DNA of 64,000 bases from Azoarcus olearius (GTDB lineage: Bacteria > Pseudomonadota > Gammaproteobacteria > Burkholderiales > Rhodocyclaceae), in the NCBI RefSeq assembly GCF_001682385.1, contig NZ_CP016210.1, positions 2,976,001 to 3,040,000 of the forward strand, in the 5' to 3' direction. Below, one piece after another: positions 35,901 through 43,164 of the stretch (position 1 is the first letter of the stretch; each line of letters opens with the position of its first letter). Made by a program: the position numbers and the translations under genes. Under the pieces are notes generated by a model. That model was not told where the DNA came from. It was given only the letters and a program-made list of their open reading frames with translations, and searched no databases.

Positions 35901-36963
35901 CATCGGCCTGGCGGGCGATCAGCTGCGGCTCGGCGCCGCCCGGCGGATGGGCGACGACCAGCACCGGGTCGATGGTGCCGGCCGCTTCCGGCTGGGCGAA
36001 GTAGTAGGCGACGTCGCCCTGGCTGAGGCCGGTGGGGCTGGCCTCCCAGGCGGCGGTGTCGCCCTGGCGGTAGGGCTGGGTGGCGAGCACCGGCACGCCC
36101 CAGCGTTCGAACACCGGCTGCAGCGTGGCGCCCTGCGGCAGCAGGGTGTGGGTGACGATCAGGCGCGGATGCAGCGTGCGCGCGCCGTCGGCACCGGGCA
36201 CTTCGAGCAGGTCGGCGAGCGGCTTGTCGCTGAGGTGGGAGCTGAACACTGCGTAGGCGGTGATGCCCTGGCGCTCGAAGCGGCGCAGCCAGTCGTCCAG
36301 CCAGGCGGTGTTGCCCTGAACGAAGTGGTAGCGGTGCAGCAGCAGCGCCACCGCCGGCCGCGCCGGTTTCCAGGCGGCGGCCCAGGCGGCGACGTGCTGG
36401 GCGTTGGCGAACAGCGCCGGCGCATCCGGATGGTAGAGGCCGCCCTGCGGCACCAGCGCCGGCGGCGGCACCGCGGGCGCGGCGGTGCCGGCCAGTTGCG
36501 CACGCGCCAGCGCGAAGGCGTTGCGGGTATTGGCGGGGCCGCCGGCCTGCAGGTAGGCGCGCAGGCTGGTGTCCCCCGCGGCGGGCTCGCCGGCGGTGAT
36601 CCACAGCACGCCGGCTTCGCCCAGCCGGCCGGCGTGGCGGCCGAGCGGCTCGGCCAGCACCGTGCGCAAGCGCGCTTCGGCGGTGGCGTGCGGCGCATCG
36701 ACCCACACTCGCTGCGCGCCGGCCAGCGCCTGTTCCAGTTCGGCCTGCTGCGCGGCCGACAGCGGCCCGCCCTGCAGGCGGTATTCCAGCTTGCGGAAGT
36801 TGAAGTCCGCCGCCTCGGCTTCGCGCGCGACCAGTGCCACCCGCGCCGCCGGGGTGATGTCGGCGTTGATCCACAGCAGAGTCGGCCGCGCCTGCGCAAG
36901 GCCGCACAGGCACAGCAGCGCGCACGCCAGCGCGGCGCGCCACCGGCGGGCGAGGCGCGTCAT
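32944..36963 (-). CDS. cobN: CobN-like chelatase, membrane-anchored (HmuS/BtuS-type)
   Basis: The 1339-residue protein is in the CobN/magnesium-chelatase H family: HLGTHG-type metal region appears as HFGTHGTQEWAPGKLRGL, with LPVIYPYIVDNLGEA and RRGRALMISHRTP further on. Unlike cytoplasmic CobN it has a signal peptide (about 1-25, ending LAQA) and a C-terminal membrane helix (NPLSMVLAVLAMTLVLAAGAVW, about 1300-1325). That pattern, with DUF2149 and ExbB-like neighbours, is known for HmuS-type proteins of Bacteroidota that act on haem or cobalamin at the envelope. The start overlaps the DUF2149 stop (ATGA). Direction of chemistry (insertion or removal of metal) is inference. Confidence 0.8.
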   Translation of the reverse strand: MTRLARRWRAALACALLCLCGLAQARPTLLWINADITPAARVALVAREAEAADFNFRKLEYRLQGGPLSAAQQAELEQALAGAQRVWVDAPHATAEARLRTVLAEPLGRHAGRLGEAGVLWITAGEPAAGDTSLRAYLQAGGPANTRNAFALARAQLAGTAAPAVPPPALVPQGGLYHPDAPALFANAQHVAAWAAAWKPARPAVALLLHRYHFVQGNTAWLDDWLRRFERQGITAYAVFSSHLSDKPLADLLEVPGADGARTLHPRLIVTHTLLPQGATLQPVFERWGVPVLATQPYRQGDTAAWEASPTGLSQGDVAYYFAQPEAAGTIDPVLVVAHPPGGAEPQLIARQADAVVAKAARLIRLQTTPAAAKRLVAMVYNYPPGGGNFGASFLNVPRSLENVSGELQRAGYAVTPLPEADWIRRLQPLIGAYYPNADLRALLASDQAAALPLADYQAWFDRLPQDLRRMISARWGEPAESRYLVEWQGRRVFVIPRVRAGALDVLPQPPREETLRQGQDPFMHKSRTPISHHYLATYLWAQQADALIHFGTHGTQEWAPGKLRGLDVHDQAWLPLGDLPVIYPYIVDNLGEATTAKRRGRALMISHRTPGFSPAGFNKRMGHMHELMHEWETADVGPTRSALEQQLIAVFVEQQLHRDLGWTAERIAADFAGFLEQLHPWLDRLAQSSQPKGLAVFGRVPDAADRHQTILQMLREPLIEALGEDIDEAFLIDHERVAGSRPSRWLEVALQDAEAASRLDLRPPEPEGPVPNRAARKAIDSEALRELALRAQEMERRLAIEGELPGLLAALDGRFVPAAYGGDPLRNPDSVPTGRNLTGLDPSRLPTRQAYDVARKLFAAWYAEQAAAGRAPQRFALSLWAGETLRHQGVMEAQALVALGVEPVWDANGRPNGVRVLPQAELGRPRVDVLLSITGSYRDQFPALMNLIDQGVAAAATAEPDNAVARNTRTVQAELRKAGIGETDAAALAQARVFGNAAGDYGTGVADAVQSNGLKAGDERLGELFLQRMSQPYVNGEPMALSRPDAAAQALGAHLRHTDAALMSRTSHLYAMVSSDDPFQYLGGLAAAARSAGKREALELHVSQLQDGAQAFTETASRSIALEMQSRYLHPGWLKAQREEGWAGTLQVLKAVQYSFGWQNTAPDTVRPDHWQSFHDVLVRDRHQLGLPEWLRQNPQAYAQALERLIQADRLGYWKPDAETRKELAGLYRELSREAPLGNELTAVRQWAADQLPQPVVQQARAVQSQPAPPAQSEQKPAEVEPAPMQRGVKLEAVPEAPKPEKVSPSNPLSMVLAVLAMTLVLAAGAVWQGRARRPAAN

Positions 36964-37316
36964 TGGTCGGCTTCCGCCGGGGCGGTGGCGGCGGAGGCAT
37001 CGGCCTCCGGCACGTAGATGATGCTGCCGTCCTTCATCTTGTAGGCGACGCCGGCGCGCACGCCCTGCCCTTCGCTGCTGCCGCCGTTGCCGCGGTACTT
37101 GACCTCGTGGCCGTCCTTACGCACCACGATCTCCATGTCCGGCTTGCCGGCGTTGCGGATGATGGTGACGTCCTCGTCGGCCTCCTTCTGCTTCTGCAGC
37201 GCCACCGCGGTGAGCAGTGCCACCACCAGCACCAGGAAGACATCGACCAGGTTCACCGCCGACAGCATCGGGTCGTCGTCGTCCTCGCCGAGGATGGAGA
37301 GGTGCTTGTGCGTCAT
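36960..37316 (-). CDS. DUF2149-family protein
   Basis: The 118-residue protein has the DUF2149 signature DPMLSAVNLVDVFLVLVVALL (membrane helix about 20-40) and a small C-terminal domain with YKMKDGSIIYVPE. In HmuSTUV-like operons this protein accompanies the CobN-like chelatase and an ExbB-type protein, probably as the ExbD-like partner. ATGA overlap with the chelatase gene and a 10-base gap from the ExbB-like gene point to one operon. Confidence 0.85.
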   Translation of the reverse strand: MTHKHLSILGEDDDDPMLSAVNLVDVFLVLVVALLTAVALQKQKEADEDVTIIRNAGKPDMEIVVRKDGHEVKYRGNGGSSEGQGVRAGVAYKMKDGSIIYVPEADASAATAPAEADQ

Positions 37317-37326
37317 CTGAGCACCT

Positions 37327-37788
37327 TCACGACAGCAGCCCGCGCGCGCGGCGCAGGGCGACGAGTTCGGTCAGCAGCCAGCGCCGGCGCACCGAATACA
37401 CCACCAGGCCGATCGCTGCCGCGGCCAGCGCCAGCACCACGCCGGCAAAGGCGCCGCTGAACACCGCCAGCGCCTGCTGGCCCTCGCCCGCGGCCACGCT
37501 CTGCAGCGCGGGGCCGAGCGGCACCATGGTGGCGATCAGGCCAAGCAGCGGGCTGATGCGCGACAGCAGCCGGGTCGGCTCCAACCGGCGCATCACCTGC
37601 AGCTCGATCTCGTCCATGCTGAACTTCGCGTCGTTATGCAGTTGCACGAAGCCGCGGCTGCGCTGGAAGGCCTCCATGCCCAGCCCGCCCAGCAGCCACA
37701 GCGAATACACGAAACCCGCCCCCACCAGCAGCAGCACCGGCCACAGCAACAACTGCGCGATCTGCGCAAAACCACTCTCGATCCACAT
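37327..37788 (-). CDS. MotA/TolQ/ExbB proton-channel family protein
   Basis: The 153-residue protein has three membrane helices (about 10-32, 85-105 and 115-138) and the MotA/TolQ/ExbB region with LSRISPLLGLIATMVPLGPAL. It probably forms an ion channel with the DUF2149 protein, energising an outer-membrane process or the chelatase. It is the first gene of the operon. Confidence 0.85.
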   Translation of the reverse strand: MWIESGFAQIAQLLLWPVLLLVGAGFVYSLWLLGGLGMEAFQRSRGFVQLHNDAKFSMDEIELQVMRRLEPTRLLSRISPLLGLIATMVPLGPALQSVAAGEGQQALAVFSGAFAGVVLALAAAAIGLVVYSVRRRWLLTELVALRRARGLLS

Positions 37789-38090
37789 CCGGGAAATCCT
37801 TAGGCACCGTTCAAAGCGGCGCAGAGGATACCTTTGGCGCGGTGCGGAACAAACCCGAGCGGCGTTGTGGGCTTGCTTGTGGGCTTGCGCCCGACAGCCG
37901 CCGCCCGTGGCAGGAGGGGCGGATCGCCCTGCACCCTTTCACTTCGCGCAGGACAGGTCTGTCGAAGGGCATTGCGAGCCCCCCACCCTGTCCGCGGCGC
38001 GCGGGACCGGCGCCGAAGCGCCGGTCCCCCCGTGTGTTCAGCGGGCGGTTTGATTACAGTCACCCCCTCCACACGGACGAGGACCGCAGC
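37789..38090. other. Divergent intergenic region, no gene
   Basis: This 302-base stretch separates the ExbB-led operon (-) from tam (+) and should hold both promoters. No cobalamin riboswitch is evident. A perfect hairpin lies at 38003-38028. Confidence 0.5.
38003..38028. promoter_or_regulatory. Perfect 11-bp hairpin
   Basis: GGGACCGGCGC (38003-38013) pairs with GCGCCGGTCCC (38018-38028) around a CGAA loop. No T run follows on the + strand, so it is not an ordinary terminator; the role is unknown. Confidence 0.5.
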
Positions 38091-38852
38091 ATGCCGACCT
38101 GGGACGACCAGCAGTACCTCAAATTCGCCGACGAACGCACTCGCGCCGCGCGCGACCTGCTGGCGCGCGTGCCGCTGGACGACGCTGCCACGGTGGTCGA
38201 CCTGGGCTGCGGCCCCGGCAACTCCACCGCGCTGCTGGTGGAGCGCTGGCCGCAGGCGCGGGTGGTGGGGGTGGATAGCTCGGCCGAGATGCTGCGTAGC
38301 GCGCGGCAGGCGCTGCCGCAGGTGGAGTGGATGCAGGCCGACCTGCGCGCGTGGGCGCCGGCGGCGCCGGTGGATCTGATCTTTGCCAACGCGGTGATGC
38401 AGTGGCTGCCGGATCACGCCACCCTGCTGCCGGAACTGCTGCGCCATCTGCGCCCCGGCGGAGTGCTGGCGATACAGATGCCGCGTAACTACGACGAGCC
38501 CAGCCACCGCCTGATGCGCGAGACGCCGGGGCCGTGGGCGGCGCGGCTGGCGGGCGCGCGGGCGATCGCCCCGCTGCCGGCGGCAGCCTGGTATTACGAC
38601 CTGCTGGCGCCGCACGCGCGCCGGGTGGAGCTGTGGCAGACCACCTACGAGCAGGTGATGGACGATGCCGGAGCCATCGTGGAATGGGTGCGCGGCACCG
38701 GGTTGCGGCCTTACCTGGAAGCGCTGGCGGAAGACGAACGCCCCGCCTATCTCGCGGCTTACGAGGCGGGCATCGACGCCGCCTACCCGCCGCGCAGCGA
38801 CGGCCGCCGGCTGTTTCCCTTCCCGCGCCTGTTCATGGTGGCGGCGCGCTGA
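38091..38852 (+). CDS. tam: Trans-aconitate 2-methyltransferase
   Basis: The 253-residue protein has the length and sequence of Tam (E. coli Tam is 252): WDDQQYLKFADERTRAARDLL at the start, VVDLGCGPGNSTALL for the SAM-binding motif I, and ANAVMQWLPDH. It methylates trans-aconitate with SAM, removing an inhibitor of the TCA cycle. The start at 38091 has a GAGGACC ribosome site; the longer frame from 37842 is out of family. Confidence 0.9.
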   Translation: MPTWDDQQYLKFADERTRAARDLLARVPLDDAATVVDLGCGPGNSTALLVERWPQARVVGVDSSAEMLRSARQALPQVEWMQADLRAWAPAAPVDLIFANAVMQWLPDHATLLPELLRHLRPGGVLAIQMPRNYDEPSHRLMRETPGPWAARLAGARAIAPLPAAAWYYDLLAPHARRVELWQTTYEQVMDDAGAIVEWVRGTGLRPYLEALAEDERPAYLAAYEAGIDAAYPPRSDGRRLFPFPRLFMVAAR

Positions 38853-38882
38853 ACAGGGCCGCTGCCCCGTTCAGCTTTTGCG

Positions 38883-39353
38883 TCACTCGCAGCGCCAGCT
38901 CTCCAGCCACTTTTGCGCGGCAGCTGCGTCCTGGCTTGGCGCGGCCGCGACGCAGACGAACAGCGCGCCGCCCTCGATCAGCCCAACGCCTGCCAGCGCG
39001 CCGGCCTTGAGCTTGGCGGCTTCCATGCCGGGCATGCCGAGCACCGCGGCCTTGCCCACCAGGGGCGCGGGGCCCGCCACCACGGTTACGCTGACGTCGG
39101 TCGCGTCCGGCAGCGCATCGGCCAGCGAAGGCGAGGCGCCGATGCCGAGAAAGCCCTTGGAGGCCTTGGCGATCTTGTCCACCTTGACCAGCAGCCGGGT
39201 TTCCACCTGGCGGCCGGCGGGCCATTCCCACTTCGGGGCAAAACTGTGTGCAGACATCGAAAAGCCTCCGGAAAGAACGGGCTGGGGCAGCGCGCTTGCC
39301 GCCAGCGCGGCAATCAGCAGGGCACGCGCGCGGCGGCGCGGGGCGGTGCTCAC
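38883..39353 (-). CDS. Secreted protein, possible immunity protein
   Basis: The start is a GTG at 39353 that overlaps the upstream stop (tca at 39350-39352), supporting translational coupling. The 156-residue protein has a signal peptide ending around SALPQPVLSG (about residue 29). The mature part is small and otherwise unrecognised (WPAGRQVETRLLVKVDK, LAGVGLIEGGALFVCVAAAP). Because its partner looks like a papain-fold enzyme, I suggest a periplasmic immunity protein; this is inference. Confidence 0.55.
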   Translation of the reverse strand: MSTAPRRRARALLIAALAASALPQPVLSGGFSMSAHSFAPKWEWPAGRQVETRLLVKVDKIAKASKGFLGIGASPSLADALPDATDVSVTVVAGPAPLVGKAAVLGMPGMEAAKLKAGALAGVGLIEGGALFVCVAAAPSQDAAAAQKWLESWRCE

Positions 39354-39976
39354 GGCGCGTCCACCGTCATCATGTAGCCGCTGCCGAACGGCGAGAAGCC
39401 GACGTAGCCGTGCGCCACTTCCAGCTTGCCGGCCTTTTCGAAGCAGAGCTGGCGGTAAAGGTTGTCCGGCGTATCCAGCCCGGGGATGCCGGCGGACAGG
39501 ATGCCGGCCTTGATGAAGGCCTGCGAGGCGTGGGTGGCGCAGTTCCAGCCGACGATGTTGAACATGCCGGGCGAGGCCATCATGTCCGCCCAGGCCTTGT
39601 CGAACGCGGCCGCTTCGGCGGCGGACACCTGCACCAGCAGCACGGTGGAGACGGTGCCCGTGCCGCGTGCGGTCGCCGCGTTCACATAGTTGGCGCGCTT
39701 GCGCGACAGCGCGGCGAAGTCGTACACCGCGCCGGTCATGCCGACGCCGGAGGAGTTGGACGAATTGGCGCTCCAGCGGCTGGAGCCGCCGATGCCCGAG
39801 GAGGCGTTGCCGCTGCTGCCGATGTTGCCTTCGCCGAAGAAGCCGATCGGCGCGCCGTTGGACAGCACGCAGTCGGCGTGCTGGGCGAGCAGGCCGGGAT
39901 CATGGGTGTGGGAGGTCTTGCCGCGCACGATGAGCGCGACCCGGTCGCCCGAAAAGACGATGTTGAGGGAAGTCAT
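39350..39976 (-). CDS. Papain-fold-like protein, possible secreted effector
   Basis: The 208-residue protein has no signal peptide. It contains HADCVLSNG...IGFFGEG near residues 34-49 and IVGWNCATHASQAFIKAGI near 139-157: a His-then-Asn-Cys order like that of permuted NlpC/P60 hydrolases, some of which are amidase toxins of type VI secretion. The Gly/Ser-rich central linker is unusual. The downstream gene encodes a signal-peptide protein overlapping by four bases. No secretion genes are visible, so effector status is a hypothesis. Confidence 0.5.
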   Translation of the reverse strand: MTSLNIVFSGDRVALIVRGKTSHTHDPGLLAQHADCVLSNGAPIGFFGEGNIGSSGNASSGIGGSSRWSANSSNSSGVGMTGAVYDFAALSRKRANYVNAATARGTGTVSTVLLVQVSAAEAAAFDKAWADMMASPGMFNIVGWNCATHASQAFIKAGILSAGIPGLDTPDNLYRQLCFEKAGKLEVAHGYVGFSPFGSGYMMTVDAP

Positions 39977-40127
39977 GACGGCTGCTGGATTCCGGGGTGT
40001 TCTGGGGAGAACGCCGGATGCCCAAGCCGGGCAATCCGTGCGAGCCGGCGACGCTACCCGGTCAGCATGGACTGGTCAACGCCGACCGAAGCGTTTCGAA
40101 TAAGCATTTCACATCAGCCGCGAATCT

Positions 40128-40802
40128 TTACACGGAGGACGGCGGGCGCGGGCCTGCCAGGCGCGCATCGCAGTGCGCCACCGCCGCTTCCAGCGAGGCC
40201 AGCAGCGTGCATTGCGCCGCCAGGTCCGGCAGCGGTTCGAGCAGGTCGGGCACCAGCACCACCTCCATGCCGGCGGCAAGCGCCGCGCGGGCGCCGTTGT
40301 CGCTGTCCTCGAAGGCAAGGCAGGCCGTCGGCACCGCCTCCAGCCGCTGCGCGGCAAGCAGATAGACGTCCGGCGCGGGCTTGCCGCGGGTCACTTCGTC
40401 GCCGCAGGCGATGGCATCGAAGTAGCCGAGCAGGCCCGCCTGCCGCAAGCGCCGTTCGACCTTGTCGCGATAGCTGGAGGACGCCAGCCCGCAGCGCACG
40501 CCGCGCGCTTCCAGCCAGCCCAGCAGCGCGGCGGCGCCCGCCTTGGGTGGGTAGCCTTGCTGCGCATGGCGCGCGTCCAGCAGCGCCGCCACGCGCGCGG
40601 CGGCGTCACGGTAGATCTCGGTACCGAACACCTCACCCAGGATGGCGTGCACATCGGTCATGTTGCGGCCGATCACGCGGTGGTAGGTGGCCGCGTCCAG
40701 GCTGACGCCGATCTCGCGCCCGACCTCGATCCAGGCGTCCCGGATCGGCCGCTCCGAATCGAGCAGCAGCCCATCCATGTCGAAGATCACCGCCTGCAGC
40801 AT
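40128..40802 (-). CDS. HAD-superfamily hydrolase, beta-phosphoglucomutase/GS-like
   Basis: The 224-residue protein has the HAD motif I FDMDGLLLDSE, motif II LASSS, and motif IV EDSDNGARAALAAGM. It resembles YniC-type 2-deoxyglucose-6-phosphatases and phosphoglucomutase-like HADs. Substrate unknown. The start at 40802 was chosen over one at 40868. Confidence 0.85.
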   Translation of the reverse strand: MLQAVIFDMDGLLLDSERPIRDAWIEVGREIGVSLDAATYHRVIGRNMTDVHAILGEVFGTEIYRDAAARVAALLDARHAQQGYPPKAGAAALLGWLEARGVRCGLASSSYRDKVERRLRQAGLLGYFDAIACGDEVTRGKPAPDVYLLAAQRLEAVPTACLAFEDSDNGARAALAAGMEVVLVPDLLEPLPDLAAQCTLLASLEAAVAHCDARLAGPRPPSSV

Positions 40803-40871
40803 CGTCCGCCTCGTCTCGTCAGTTTTCCGGATGCACCGCAACATACCGCGCCGCCGCGTGGGCGCCAATGT

Positions 40872-41690
40872 TCAGGCCACGCCGTGTTGCGCAAACCACG
40901 CCTGCATCCGTGCCCACCCGTCGGCGGCCTCGGCGGCGCGGTAGCTGGCGCGATAGTCGGCGTAGAAGGCGTGCGGCGCGTCCGGATAGACATGCACCGT
41001 GGAATCCCGCCCGCGCCCGTCGGGTGCCGCGGCCAGCGCGGCGCGCAGTTCATCGACGGCCGCGAGCGGAATCAGCGTATCCGCGCCGCCGTAGAGGCCG
41101 AGCACCGGCGCGTGCAGGTGCCCGGCGACATCGGCCGGGTGCTGCGGATTGCGCGCGGTGCGCTCGCCGGTCAGGCGGCCGTACCAGGCCACCGCGGCCT
41201 TCAGGCGCGGCTGGTGGGCGGCGTACAGCCAGGTGGCGCGCCCGCCCCAGCAGAAGCCGGTAATGCCCACCCGGCTCTCGTCGCCGCCGTGCGCCAGCGC
41301 CCAGTCCAGCGCGGCGTCGAGATCGGCCGCCACCCGGGCGTCATCCGCCTGGGCGACGAAGTCGCTGCGCAGCGCCTCCATGCTCGGCGCGCGCTTGGGG
41401 TCGCCGGAGCGGAAGAACAGTTCCGGCGCCACCGCCAGGTAGCCCAGCTTCGCCAGCCGGCGGGCGACGTCGCGGATGTGCTCATGCACGCCGAAGATCT
41501 CCTGCACCAGCAGGACCACCGGGTGCGGCCCCGGCGTCGCGGGGGCGGCGTGGTAGGCCGGCAGTTCGCCGCCGGGCACAGGGATGCGGATGTCGCCGGT
41601 GGCAAGGCCGGCGTCATCGGTACGTTGGACGGTGTCGGCCACGTCGGGCTGGATCGCGGTGGCGAAGGCGGCAAGGTCGGGACGGGTCAT
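40872..41690 (-). CDS. Dienelactone hydrolase-family protein
   Basis: The 272-residue alpha/beta-hydrolase has a Cys nucleophile in GFCWGG (about residues 143-148), Asp in YGGADTLIP and His in YPDAPHAFY, the triad of dienelactone hydrolases. These act in chloroaromatic degradation, but many homologues have other roles. Its start overlaps the stop of the MFS gene (tca at 41687-41689; ATG at 41688-41690). Confidence 0.9.
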   Translation of the reverse strand: MTRPDLAAFATAIQPDVADTVQRTDDAGLATGDIRIPVPGGELPAYHAAPATPGPHPVVLLVQEIFGVHEHIRDVARRLAKLGYLAVAPELFFRSGDPKRAPSMEALRSDFVAQADDARVAADLDAALDWALAHGGDESRVGITGFCWGGRATWLYAAHQPRLKAAVAWYGRLTGERTARNPQHPADVAGHLHAPVLGLYGGADTLIPLAAVDELRAALAAAPDGRGRDSTVHVYPDAPHAFYADYRASYRAAEAADGWARMQAWFAQHGVA

Positions 41691-42994
41691 CGGGAAGTCT
41701 CCTTGGGCGCGGCCGCGGGGGCGGCGCCGCTATCGTTGCTGTCGGGCGCGGCGGCCGGATGGGGCTCGCGCGCGCTGTGCGGAAAGCTGCGCATGTGGGT
41801 CAGCGCCGGGAACAGCCGCATCCACGCCGCGGTGACCGCAAGCGTGGCGCAGCCGCCCACCACCACCGCCGGCACCAGGCCGAACAGCCGCGCGGTAACG
41901 CCGGACTCGAATTCGCCGAGTTCGTTGGAGGCGCCGATGAAGACCGAATTCACCGCGCTGACACGGCCACGGATGTCGTCCGGCGTTTCATGCTGCACGA
42001 GGATGTGGCGCACATAGACGCTGACCATGTCGCCGGCGCCGGTGAGCGCCAGCGCCGCCACCGACAGCGGCAGGCTGTGCGACAGCCCGAAGACGATGGT
42101 GGCGATGCCGAACAGCGCGACGCCGCCGAACATCCACAGGCCGACATGGTGGCGGATCGGCCGCCACACCAGCGCCACCGAAGCCAGCGCCGCCCCGGCC
42201 GCGGGCGCCGCGCGCAGCAGGCCCATGCCGACGGTGTCCACCTGCAGCACGTCACGCGCGATCGCCGGCAGCAGCGCAACCGCGCCGCCAAACAGCACCG
42301 CGAACAGGTCGAGCGAGATCGCGCCCAGCACCACCGGGCGCGAGAACACGAAGCGCAGCCCGTCGAACACCGCTCCGCGCCCGCCCGGCGTTGCCGAGGG
42401 AGTGGGTTGCCGGCCGCCGCGCACCTGCCGCATCGCTACCAGCGCGGCGGCGAACAGCATCGCCGCCAGCCCGTACACCGCGCCCGCACCGGCCAGATAG
42501 ATCACGCCGCCGAGCAGCGGCCCGACGATCACCGCGACGTGGAAGGACGAGGAATGCAGCGCCACCGCCTGCGCGAAGCGCGGCCGCGACACCAGGTTGA
42601 TCAGCACCGCCTGGCTGGCGGGCATCATGAAGGCGCGGGCGCAGCCGAGCAGCACCAGCACCGCGTAGATGAGCCCGACCTGGCGCACATCGGTGAGCAC
42701 GATGGCGAGCAGCAGCGTGGCGGCCAGCATCTGCACCGCGTAGCAGGCACCGATGATGCGGGTGCGCGCGCAGCGGTCGGCGACTTCGCCGGCAGGCAGG
42801 ATCAGCACGATGAAGGGCGCGAACTGGGCCAGCCCGACCAGGCCGAGCGCGAGCACGTCGCTGGTGAGCGCATACACCTGCCAGCCCACCGCCACGCCCA
42901 CCATCTGGCCCGCCAGCGTGGCCAGCAGCTTGGCGGACAGGAAGAATCGGAAATCGGGTTCGCGCAGGACGTCGAGCCGGCCGCCGGGCGTCAT
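41687..42994 (-). CDS. MFS transporter (EntS-like)
   Basis: The 435-residue protein starts MTPGGRLDVLREPDFRFF and has about twelve membrane helices, with VADRCARTRIIG as the conserved loop-2 type motif. The pattern matches MFS_3 (EntS/DHA3) exporters. The ATG at 42994 has GAGGG eight bases upstream; an alternative at 43012 adds six residues. It is translationally coupled to the dienelactone-hydrolase-like gene, so it may export or import the same metabolite. Confidence 0.85.
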   Translation of the reverse strand: MTPGGRLDVLREPDFRFFLSAKLLATLAGQMVGVAVGWQVYALTSDVLALGLVGLAQFAPFIVLILPAGEVADRCARTRIIGACYAVQMLAATLLLAIVLTDVRQVGLIYAVLVLLGCARAFMMPASQAVLINLVSRPRFAQAVALHSSSFHVAVIVGPLLGGVIYLAGAGAVYGLAAMLFAAALVAMRQVRGGRQPTPSATPGGRGAVFDGLRFVFSRPVVLGAISLDLFAVLFGGAVALLPAIARDVLQVDTVGMGLLRAAPAAGAALASVALVWRPIRHHVGLWMFGGVALFGIATIVFGLSHSLPLSVAALALTGAGDMVSVYVRHILVQHETPDDIRGRVSAVNSVFIGASNELGEFESGVTARLFGLVPAVVVGGCATLAVTAAWMRLFPALTHMRSFPHSAREPHPAAAPDSNDSGAAPAAAPKETSR

Positions 42995-43164
42995 CGTCTG
43001 CCCTCGGCGCATCCGCCCGCCGCCCTCGGCCGCCCACCACTTGCCTGGTTCACTGCCCCGCCACCGTCCGCATGCAAACGGCGATGATGCCACCGCGCCA
43101 GCGGCCGGGAAACAGCGCTCCGGCGGCAAACGGCGCGGATCGAACGCCCCGGCTTTCGGCCCGC

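Noticed and set aside
37789-38090. A cobalamin riboswitch ahead of the ExbB/CobN operon
   Set aside because: Only a GCCAC-G fragment loosely resembling the B12 box is present; the conserved core is not.
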